A DNA stretch of 64,000 nt from Rubidibacter lacunae KORDI 51-2 (GTDB lineage Bacteria; Cyanobacteriota; Cyanobacteriia; Cyanobacteriales; Rubidibacteraceae): positions 62,001-126,000 of the forward strand of contig NZ_ASSJ01000076.1 of NCBI RefSeq assembly GCF_000473895.1, in the 5' to 3' direction. Below are positions 57,285 to 64,000 of this stretch, piece after piece (position 1 is the first letter of the stretch; each line of letters begins with the position of its first letter). Made by a program: the position numbers and the translations under genes. The notes under the pieces were generated by a model. It saw only the letters and a list, made by a program, of their open reading frames with translations, was not told the DNA's origin and ran no database searches.

Positions 57285-57844
57285 TAAGTTTCTTCCTGCG
57301 TCGGACCCTGCGTTGCCGCTTGCGCTAGATCGGAGGAAGTCGCGTTCTCTCCCGAACTCACTCGGTTCTCTGGCGGAGTTAGCTGCGATGCACAGCGGTA
57401 AACGAGCGCGGCGCGGCTATCGACCCCGAGCTTGGTAAATGCGCGGCGCAGGTGGGTTGAGACCGTCCATTTACTGATACCGAGGTATCGCGCAATTTGT
57501 TCGTTGGACAAACCTTGCGCGACGAGTGCGGTAATCGAGCGCTCGCGAGCGGTCAGCTTCGCGATGATGTTGGGAACGGGCTGGTGCGGTTCGATACTGG
57601 CAACCCAAAATCGTCGACCGTCGAGTTGCAAACTACCCACCGTTGCTGATGGTGCGGGGCTGGCATTAGCAGCAAATAGTCGGTAGGTCCGACCTCTAAA
57701 ATCGAGCACGCCGCTATCTGTTGTTTCGCCGAATGAGGTTGAGTGCGAATTAGACTTGCTGTAGGAAACTTTCACAACACGAGTTCTTGATACGGGAATT
57801 CCTCGATCGCCATCATATAGCAGTTGAGGAGATGGCTCTATCAC
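57281..57844 (-). CDS. LuxR-type transcriptional regulator
   Basis: DNA-binding protein of 187 residues with a GTG start at 57844. The N-terminal 85 residues (SGVLDFRGRTYRLFAANASP) do not match a receiver domain; they look like a short sensory domain of beta type. The LuxR helix-turn-helix is at about 90-155: KLTARERSITALVAQGLSNE then QIARYLGISKWTVSTHLRRA and FTKLGVDSRAALVYR. The Ser-rich tail is variable. It resembles single-domain redox-linked regulators such as PedR but is longer. Convergent with the LCP gene. Targets are unknown. Confidence 0.85.
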   Translation of the reverse strand: MIEPSPQLLYDGDRGIPVSRTRVVKVSYSKSNSHSTSFGETTDSGVLDFRGRTYRLFAANASPAPSATVGSLQLDGRRFWVASIEPHQPVPNIIAKLTARERSITALVAQGLSNEQIARYLGISKWTVSTHLRRAFTKLGVDSRAALVYRCASQLTPPENRVSSGENATSSDLAQAATQGPTQEETY

Positions 57845-58287
57845 TTCAAGTCTTCAACATTAGTGTATCGAGACTTCCATTCTAGAGATTATCCTGACCA
57901 ACTTTTTCTTTATCATGGGCAACCCGGCAGCAAAGAACTAAGGTTAAATCCAGTTTTTCCTGGCGAGCTAACTCGGTAAAACAGGGATTTGGTTTGGGTG
58001 GAGTTTGGGTGTTTAGAGTTCGGGTGTTTTGTGCTGCACAAACTCAGTAAAGTGCTCTACCGTGCGTGATTGCCGCTCGAACCTAAGGGTGAATGTATCG
58101 GTGCAATCCTGTTGTTACGGATCTTTTAGGCGCGTGCCGAATGCCGGACTTTGCGATCTATGCCCCAAACACGCTGAAGCCAAAGTTGCCGACGTTAGAG
58201 TCGAGCGACCTAACGGGGTGAAGCAAGCAGTTTTTTGCCCCCATCGATTTGTTACTAACTTCTTCAACTTACTCGTCTTGTCGCGAC
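57845..58287. other. Intergenic, nothing recognised
   Basis: These 443 bases hold only shadow-like frames. They include the upstream region of the LuxR-type gene. Confidence 0.45.
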
Positions 58288-58740
58288 TTATTTGTTCTGC
58301 CACTGTGCCAACACGGCAAATGCATTAAAGCCTCGATACTGCAAGAAGTTGGCGAGCTTGCGAGTCGTTGCCGGATCGAGATTGTCGAAGCCATCGAGCC
58401 GGTATTGGCGCATGGCTTTAGCCTTGACTTGTTCCAGTTCTGCCTCGAAGTCGCGATCGCTAGCGACATCGTCCCAAGCGTGCTCGAAAACCTCGGCGGC
58501 AATACCTTTTTCCAAACATTTTCGCCGGACTGCCGTCGGCCCGTAACGGCCACGTGCTGCCTCGATAATGCCCTCGGCCGTGCGGAGATCGCTCTGGAAG
58601 TCGCGCCCCCGCACCTCAGCAATCGCGTCGGCAATGTCAGCCGGCGCGTACCCTTTACTAGAGGCTTTGCGCTCCAACTCACGCGCACTATAATCGCGGC
58701 GGGCAAGCAGTCGCAGGAAATAGCTCTGACAGTCTTGCAT
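58288..58740 (-). CDS. recX: Regulatory protein RecX
   Basis: Small helical protein binding RecA filaments and limiting recombination, 150 residues, normal length. Repeats of three-helix units are visible: YFLRLLARRDYSARELERKA, VRGRDFQSDLRTAEGIIEAA, RRKCLEKGIAAEVFEHAWDD and RKLANFLQYRGFNAFAV. The order and spacing match RecX. recA is not in the window. The gene stands alone and is followed by intergenic DNA. Confidence 0.92.
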   Translation of the reverse strand: MQDCQSYFLRLLARRDYSARELERKASSKGYAPADIADAIAEVRGRDFQSDLRTAEGIIEAARGRYGPTAVRRKCLEKGIAAEVFEHAWDDVASDRDFEAELEQVKAKAMRQYRLDGFDNLDPATTRKLANFLQYRGFNAFAVLAQWQNK

Positions 58741-58857
58741 GGGGTTGTCAGCGATCGGTACTTCTGTACTAAGAGTAGCGCTTATCGCCCGCGAGTGCCA
58801 CCTGCAGTCGAGTTCCTGGGTATTCGCCGTTGGCGGAGCTGGCCCGTTCGATTGCTG

Positions 58858-59658
58858 TTAGGTTGAATGCTTTTCGGTTGAATGCTTTTGCCACGATAGC
58901 GATGCCCGCTCGCTGCCATAGAGACAAGCGAGGTCCGACTCGGTTACGCGAGCGGTCGGACGATCCAAGACCAGCTGACCGTCGCGCAGTCCCAAGATGC
59001 GATCGCTATACTGCTGCGCCCACTCCACCTGATGCAAGTTGCAAACCACCGTCAACCCCTCGCGATCGCAGAGGGAGCGCAACAAAACTAATACCGCACG
59101 AGCGGTTTGCGGATCGAGACTGGCAACGGGTTCGTCTGCCAACACCAGTTGCGCCCGCTGAGTGAGGGCGCGCGCAATTGCCACGCGTTGCTTCTGGCCG
59201 CCCGAGAGGCGATCGGCGCGCTGGAAAGCCACATCCAAAAGCTGTACTCGCGCCAGCGCCTCGAGTGCTTCGGTTTGCAGTCGTTGCGGGAACGAGCCGA
59301 GTAAGCAGCGCCACAACGGCAACTCCGACAAGCGTCCACCCAGACAGTTCTCCAGCGCTGTTCGTCGGCGCACCAAATCGTATTGTTGGGCAATCGTGGC
59401 GATCTGCGATCGTTGGCGGCGCAACTCCAAGGGACCGCAGCCAGTTAACTCGCAGTCTCGGAACCACACGCGGCCGCGATCGGGTCGCGTTAGTTGCAAA
59501 ATGCAACGCAGCAACGTTGACTTTCCAGCACCGCTCGGACCCAACACCGCCGTAAAGGTCCGAGGTCGGATTGTAAAGCTGACGTCTTCTAACACGGACG
59601 TGTCGTAGTGTTTGGTGAGCTTTTCAACGACCAGCAGTGGTGTCTCTTCAGCGTTCAT
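58858..59658 (-). CDS. phnC: Phosphonate/phosphite ABC transporter ATP-binding protein
   Basis: Cytoplasmic ATPase of the PhnDEC importer, 266 residues. Walker A is GPSGAGKSTLLRC, the Q-loop is TIAQQYDLVRRRTALENCLGG (with the PhnC-like VRRRTALENCL read in two parts), the signature is DRLSGGQKQRVAIARAL, Walker B is LVLADEPVASLD, and the switch His is VVCNLHQVEWA. Last in the phnD-phnE-phnC unit, 54 bases after phnE. The C-terminus carries a small tandem duplication (KHSTE, KHST) from a 15-bp DNA repeat. Confidence 0.93.
   Translation of the reverse strand: MNAEETPLLVVEKLTKHYDTSVLEDVSFTIRPRTFTAVLGPSGAGKSTLLRCILQLTRPDRGRVWFRDCELTGCGPLELRRQRSQIATIAQQYDLVRRRTALENCLGGRLSELPLWRCLLGSFPQRLQTEALEALARVQLLDVAFQRADRLSGGQKQRVAIARALTQRAQLVLADEPVASLDPQTARAVLVLLRSLCDREGLTVVCNLHQVEWAQQYSDRILGLRDGQLVLDRPTARVTESDLACLYGSERASLSWQKHSTEKHST
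58861..58890 (-). repeat. 15-bp tandem duplication at the phnC 3' end
   Basis: GGTTGAATGCTTTTC and GGTTGAATGCTTTTG stand head to tail immediately before the stop codon. They duplicate five codons without changing frame and differ only at the last base. Confidence 0.9.
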
Positions 59659-59712
59659 CAGCTATCGCCCCCCAGCGTGTCTCGATCGCGTCGCGATACT
59701 TGCGAACGGTCG

Positions 59713-60561
59713 CTAACTCAAGCGGCGGCGCAGATAAGCGCTCAGCCAGTCGATTAAAGTCACCATTCCCAAAATCAGCAGCAAAATCGTTGCCAGCCGC
59801 GAAAAGTCCAGCAACTTGAGGCTCACGAGTAGTTCGTAGCCAATGCCGCCCGCACCGACGATACCCAAAATCACCGACGAGCGCACGTTGAATTCCCATA
59901 GATATAAACCAATGCCCACCAACCCGGGTAGTGCTTCCGGCAACACGGCAAACGCGAACGTTCGCAAGCGATCGCTGCCTGTTGCATCGATGGCCTCCAC
60001 TGGCTCCGGTGGAATCGTTTCGAGAACTTCGGCATACAGCTTTGCCATCGAGCCTGTTGTGTGAAACGCCACGCCCAGGACGCCTGCAAACGGTCCCAGT
60101 CCGACCACCGAGACAAAAAACAGCGCGAAGATTGCCGTGTCGATACCGCGCAGCAAATTCAGCACGCCCCGCAGCGGCGGCACCAGCCAGGGCAAGGGTG
60201 TAGTGTTGCGCGCGCTGAGCCAGGCCAGCGGACCGGCAACCGCTATAGCAGCCCCCGTGCCGACGATCGCGATCGCCAGCGTTTCCCACGTTGCGGCCAA
60301 AAAGCTCGGCAACTCAGACAGATCTGGCGGCCAGAAGCGCGTCAGCCATTCACTCAAACGCGGTAAGCCCGCCCATAGCTCTGGTAGCGACACCTCTGCC
60401 GTGCGAGTACTCGCCACCAGAATTGCAGCAAGCAACAGCCCCCAAAATCCCTGTCGCAAGAGCCGTCCGAGACCGCCGCGACGGCAACGCTCGGCACGCA
60501 AAATTGCTGCGAAATCGGGAGATGGTGGCGTGGTAACGGGGGGGCGATCGGTTGCGGTCAT
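59713..60561 (-). CDS. phnE: Phosphonate/phosphite ABC transporter permease
   Basis: Inner-membrane permease of 282 residues with about six membrane segments. The transport-domain EAA-like loop is seen in MAKLYAEVLETIPPEPVEAI, ATGSDRLRTFAFAVLPEALP, and the PhnE-like core includes WETLAIAIVGTGAAIAVAGP, GVLNLLRGIDTAIFALFF and NVRSSVILGIVGAGGIGYEL. The start is taken at the ATG at 60561 (MTATDRPPV); 60594 is also open. It lies between phnD and phnC on the same strand. Confidence 0.92.
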   Translation of the reverse strand: MTATDRPPVTTPPSPDFAAILRAERCRRGGLGRLLRQGFWGLLLAAILVASTRTAEVSLPELWAGLPRLSEWLTRFWPPDLSELPSFLAATWETLAIAIVGTGAAIAVAGPLAWLSARNTTPLPWLVPPLRGVLNLLRGIDTAIFALFFVSVVGLGPFAGVLGVAFHTTGSMAKLYAEVLETIPPEPVEAIDATGSDRLRTFAFAVLPEALPGLVGIGLYLWEFNVRSSVILGIVGAGGIGYELLVSLKLLDFSRLATILLLILGMVTLIDWLSAYLRRRLS

Positions 60562-60696
60562 ACTGCGATTGTTTAATCGAATCGTCCGGTACATTGGCCG
60601 CCAGAACAGCCCGAGGAGGCGTTCCTCACTCTTCCGCGGCGGACCGATCGCGCTACTGCCTCTGCCGATAAAGAGCGGGCGCGATCGCGCCCGCAG

Positions 60697-61641
60697 CTAT
60701 TTCAACTTGCCAACGGTTTTACCTGCTACCTGAATCGGCGCGTAGTTGCTTCCATCCGTTGCCGCGAATCCCGTGTAATTCGTCGGGAGCAGTTCCGCTG
60801 CCCGCTCTGGCGACAAATCTGCAAGCGCCTGTTGTAAGCCGCGTTTGACATCGTCCGACAGCCCGCCGCGCACGGCAATCGGGTCGTTCGGTAGCGGCTC
60901 CGACTGCCAGACGATCTTGAGCTCGCCGAGGTCGATGCGATCGGTTGCTGCCAGGACGTCGAGGTTGCGGTTGTAATCCGACGCCATATCGACCTGGGCG
61001 CTGACCACGGCGATTGCCTGAGCTGCATGGCTGGCTCCTTCGCTGTAGTCAAAGATAGCTTTCGGGTCCAAGCCACGTCGCACGAACTCAGCAGTGGGAA
61101 TCAGCCAACCCGAGGTCGAACCCACATCTGCCAAGCTCAACTTCAGGGGTTTTGATGCTGACTGACTGTAGGCGATCGCCTCATCAAGGGTATCGAACGG
61201 GGCGTCGGCTCGTGCCATCAACACGGAATAATAAAACGGCTTGCTTTGGTACTCGACCGTGGCGATCGCCTCAATTTCCGGGGAGTTGTGCCGGGCCAAG
61301 ACAAATCCCCACGGCCCCAACCACGCAGCATCCAGCGTGCCCGCCCGCAATGCTTCAGAGAGCCCCACCCAATCTTCGGTTACGGTAACGTCTGATGTTG
61401 CCCCTACGGCTCCCGCAATCTCCGTAAACAGTGGTTCGAATTGGTCGCGCGTTTCATTTGGTGTTGGGAAATAGGGCCCGACGCCAAACTTCAGTTCGAC
61501 AGGTGCCGCCGCATTACCATCGGATGCCGATGGGACTTGGGCCCCATCGGGCGTGCAGGCAACAACCGCCACCAGTGCCAGCACGCTCAAGAGGACGGTG
61601 CGCATCCAACTGGTCAGGACGCTTTGCTTTCGTTGCTTCAT
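60697..61641 (-). CDS. phnD: Phosphonate/phosphite-binding lipoprotein
   Basis: Periplasmic substrate-binding lipoprotein of 314 residues. The signal peptide ends with a lipobox VVAC at Cys29. The PhnD fold follows: ELKFGVGPYFPTPNETRDQF, VTEDWVGLSEALRAGTLDAA, WLGPWGFVLAR, then LADVGSTSGWLIPTAEFVRR and SEGASHAAQAIAVVSAQVDM. The Ser-Thr-Ser of DVGSTSGW contacts the phosphoryl group in known members. First gene of phnD-phnE-phnC. No phosphonate lyase or phosphite dehydrogenase gene follows here, so the ligand (phosphonate, phosphite or phosphate) is open. Confidence 0.92.
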   Translation of the reverse strand: MKQRKQSVLTSWMRTVLLSVLALVAVVACTPDGAQVPSASDGNAAAPVELKFGVGPYFPTPNETRDQFEPLFTEIAGAVGATSDVTVTEDWVGLSEALRAGTLDAAWLGPWGFVLARHNSPEIEAIATVEYQSKPFYYSVLMARADAPFDTLDEAIAYSQSASKPLKLSLADVGSTSGWLIPTAEFVRRGLDPKAIFDYSEGASHAAQAIAVVSAQVDMASDYNRNLDVLAATDRIDLGELKIVWQSEPLPNDPIAVRGGLSDDVKRGLQQALADLSPERAAELLPTNYTGFAATDGSNYAPIQVAGKTVGKLK

Positions 61642-62488
61642 CTTCAGTCTCGACTCTCAGTCTCGCTGGTGCTTCCACCGATCGTGCGGGATGCATTGAT
61701 GCTGCAGGCATCGCATGCGGGATTCGGACGCATGCCATCGATCCTTAACCTAAAGAACTATGTAGCAAACCGGCTGGCAAAATCGCCACCGAGCGGAGTC
61801 GGTTGGTAGGCGGTATCGCCACGATGCCTAAGGAACTACAAAATCAAACGAAACTGAGGCAGTCCTGAGAAACCCCTCGGTCACGCGACGCGATCGCCCT
61901 CCATAGTTGTCACTGGCAAGAGCTGAGAGTTATAGTCGGAAGCGACCTGTTGCATCCTGCTGCAGGTTATGGTGCGAAGGTAACCACCCAATCGGGCGTT
62001 CACCTATCGCGTACCAGCTAATCGACCGATTGCTTGCCGGGTCGGTTGCACGACCGGTGCAAGTGACTGCTATGACTGCGGTCGCTTTTGCGTATACGAC
62101 CCGAGTCCGAACTCCTAGTTCGACTTGACCCTTTCTCAGGCTGCGGTGCGAGTGCAGCCGCTCCGACTGCCATTCCCTGCAGTCACTCCAACTGTCATTC
62201 CCGGCAGCAACATGGAGGAACCCGGGCGCACGGCGTCGGGTCTTGCGAGCAGAGCGGGCGCATCCGATGCTATGCGGCAGAGCCGCTGCCCGAGGATTCA
62301 ACACCAGGCCTTGCTTCGCGACGATTTTGAGATTTTGACCGTTAGGACTTCGACCGCTTTGAACCGTAACTAGCAGGCGCGGGGGCACCGCACGCGATCG
62401 CGAGCAGCAGAGTCATGCGAGCATCGGTGCTGGAGGCAGCGAGACCTGTCTTAGGTGCCCGCCCGTGCATGGGTTTTGAGGAACTTGC
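61642..62488. other. Divergent intergenic stretch phnD/rne
   Basis: Some 847 bases between divergent genes. Aside from the octamer at 61744-61751, no element was recognised. A long leader for rne mRNA is possible, as RNase E genes are often autoregulated through their 5' UTR. Confidence 0.45.
61744..61751. promoter_or_regulatory. Pho-box-like octamer upstream of phnD
   Basis: CTTAACCT matches one repeat unit of the cyanobacterial PhoB/SphR Pho box, about 100 bases before the phnD start. A functional Pho box has tandem units at 11-bp spacing, and no second good unit is seen, so this is weak. Confidence 0.2.
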
Positions 62489-64000
62489 ATGCCAAAGCAA
62501 ATTGTTATCGCCGAACAGCATCGCATCGCTGCCATTTTTTCCGAAGATCGTGTTGAGGAGGTTATCGTATCTGCCGGAACCCAGCAGGTCGGCGACATTT
62601 TCGTCGGTACCGTTGAGAATGTTATCCCCGGTATCGACGCGGCCTTCGTTAACATCGGCGATGCCGAGCGCAACGGGTTCATCCACGTCACCGACCTAGG
62701 ACCGCTCCGCTTGCGCCGGAGCGCCGGAGCGATCACAGAGCTGCTATCGCCGAGCCAGAAGGTGCTGGTCCAGGTGGTTAAGGAACCGACTGGCAACAAG
62801 GGGCCGCGACTGACTGGAAACCTGTCCCTGCCGGGACGCTATTTGGTATTGATGCCCTCCGGTCGCGGCGTTAACCTGTCGCGCCGTATCGAGAGCGAGA
62901 GCGAGCGCAGCCGCCTGCGAGCACTGGCAATTTTAATCAAGCCGGCAGGGATGGGGTTGTTGGTCCGCACGGAAGCAGAAGGTCAGCCAGAAGAGGCTAT
63001 TATGGCCGACCTCAAAGCACTCCAGCAGCAATGGAAGTCGATTCAGGAAGCGGCTGCAGCCGCCCGACCGCCTGCATTGCTCAACCGCGACGATGATTTC
63101 ATCCAGCGAGTGCTGCGCGACCTGTTTACCGGCGACGTCAATCGCATCGTGGTGGAAAACCCGGCCAGCGTCAAACGCATCAAGCAGCAGCTCGCAGTCT
63201 GGAACGGCGGGCGGCCGCCCAACGGTGTTTCCGTCGATCATCATCGCGATCGCCTGCCGATTTTAGACTACTTCCGGGTTAATGCCGCTATTCGCGAAGC
63301 GCTCAAACCCCGCGTCGATTTGCCTTCTGGCGGCTACGTCGTAATCGAACACACCGAAGCGCTAACGGTTGTTGACGTTAACTCCGGCTCGTTCACGCGA
63401 TCGGCAACCTCTCGCGAGACAGTCTTGTGGACGAACACGGAGGCTGCGACAGAAATTGCTCGGCAGCTACGTTTGCGAAAAATCGGCGGCGTTATCGTCG
63501 TGGACTTTATCGACATGGACTCGCGCCGCGACCAACTTAAGGTGCTGGAGCACTTTGATAAAGCGCTTAAAGCTGATAAAGCCCGGCCGCAAATTGTGCA
63601 GCTGTCGGAATTAGGATTGGTGGAGTTAACGCGCAAGCGCCAAGGTCAGAGTCTGACAGAGCAGTTCGGCCAGCCCTGTCCGACCTGCGGTGGGTTGGGG
63701 CATCTAGCGCTCCTGCCAGGCGAAAACGGTCAGGGAGAGTCGCTCGTTGCACCGCTTGCCCCACTTGCCCGGTCCTCCGAGCGGCCGAGTGGGCGGTCCT
63801 CTCCTTCTAACGAGGATCTTGAAGCATTCTTCGAGGTATCGGCCGAAGATGACGACCTCGATTTAACCTCGCATCCGAATTATCAAGAAATCGGCAGTGG
63901 CAACCGCCGCCGCCGCCGCCGCGATGGCACGCGCGATGGCAATCGGGGTAAATCGCGCCAGGGCCGAGATCGCAAGTCCCCCGAACCAGAGAAGACGCTA
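62489..64000 (+). CDS. rne: Ribonuclease E/G, partial at right edge
   Basis: Endoribonuclease of the RNase E/G family; 504 codons are visible, cut by the window end. It starts at the ATG at 62489 with TGAGGAA about 5 bases upstream. The S1 domain (IFVGTVENVIPGIDAAFVNI, then GDAERNGFIHVTDL) is followed by the RNase H-like and DNase I-like parts: GYVVIEHTEALTVVDVNSGS with the catalytic Asp, and RKIGGVIVVDFIDMDSRRDQ with the second Asp. The Zn-link is CPTCGGLGH. A basic stretch (GSGNRRRRRRDGTRDGNRGK) begins the cyanobacterial C-terminal tail, expected to bind RNA or partners such as PNPase. Confidence 0.96.
   Translation, partial: MPKQIVIAEQHRIAAIFSEDRVEEVIVSAGTQQVGDIFVGTVENVIPGIDAAFVNIGDAERNGFIHVTDLGPLRLRRSAGAITELLSPSQKVLVQVVKEPTGNKGPRLTGNLSLPGRYLVLMPSGRGVNLSRRIESESERSRLRALAILIKPAGMGLLVRTEAEGQPEEAIMADLKALQQQWKSIQEAAAAARPPALLNRDDDFIQRVLRDLFTGDVNRIVVENPASVKRIKQQLAVWNGGRPPNGVSVDHHRDRLPILDYFRVNAAIREALKPRVDLPSGGYVVIEHTEALTVVDVNSGSFTRSATSRETVLWTNTEAATEIARQLRLRKIGGVIVVDFIDMDSRRDQLKVLEHFDKALKADKARPQIVQLSELGLVELTRKRQGQSLTEQFGQPCPTCGGLGHLALLPGENGQGESLVAPLAPLARSSERPSGRSSPSNEDLEAFFEVSAEDDDLDLTSHPNYQEIGSGNRRRRRRDGTRDGNRGKSRQGRDRKSPEPEKTL

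Overview
The window is cyanobacterial chromosome. The palindrome GCGATCGC (HIP1) recurs throughout, and the genes are those of oxygenic phototrophs: chlorophyll synthase (chlG), naphthoate synthase (menB), the sulfolipid glycosyltransferase sqdX, a photosystem II S4-domain protein, a ycf23-like DUF561 protein, a DUF2862 protein, a Get3d-type ATPase and a cyanobacterial RNase E. Base composition is moderately GC-rich. A unicellular marine type such as Rubidibacter would fit, but the species cannot be fixed from the sequence alone. No rRNA, prophage, CRISPR array or intact insertion sequence was seen.

Layout. 0-6 kb: a proline-rich protein, a CPA2 cation/proton antiporter with RCK domains, a gamma-glutamylcyclotransferase-like protein, a probable frameshifted gene and a META-domain lipoprotein. 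6.9-10 kb (minus strand): a three-gene RiPP locus made of the orphan solute-binding-like protein GrrP, the Gly-rich precursor GrrA and the radical SAM/SPASM maturase GrrM. This is the most distinctive system in the window. 11-16.3 kb: a photolyase/cryptochrome, a small transposable element, then an AspT-type exchanger followed by glutamate decarboxylase. 17-24 kb: KtrB and KtrA, two cyanobacterial conserved proteins, MltA and a large NYN-domain protein. 24-29 kb: purM, rlpA, dcd, menB and a secreted protein. 30-35.4 kb: DUF2862, get3d and chlG, then MscS, FKBP, a phasin-like protein and a TIGR03792 protein. 35.4-36.7 kb: a decayed stretch holding a zinc-ribbon pseudogene and repeat remnants. 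36.7-45 kb: a DUF1400 hydrolase, a methyltransferase overlapping a HAD phosphatase, tRNA-Ala(CGC), DUF561, DUF6439, a coiled-coil protein and a response regulator-histidine kinase hybrid. 45-50 kb: a second decayed zone with small mobile elements and a geranylgeranyl-reductase-family pseudogene, interspersed with pyrH-frr and sqdX. 50-64 kb: rph with a CPBP protease, TRAP permeases, the PSII S4 protein, an LCP enzyme, a LuxR-type regulator, recX, phnD-phnE-phnC and the start of rne.

Several units look co-transcribed through overlaps or short gaps: pyrH/frr, rph/CPBP protease, dctQ/dctM, methyltransferase/HAD, ktrB/ktrA, get3d/chlG, exchanger/gad and phnD/phnE/phnC. Non-coding space holds two families of short elements with terminal inverted repeats (two copies each; one copy of each family has a clean target-site duplication), decayed coding remnants, two terminators built from GCGATCGC stems and a terminator-like hairpin in a 5' leader.
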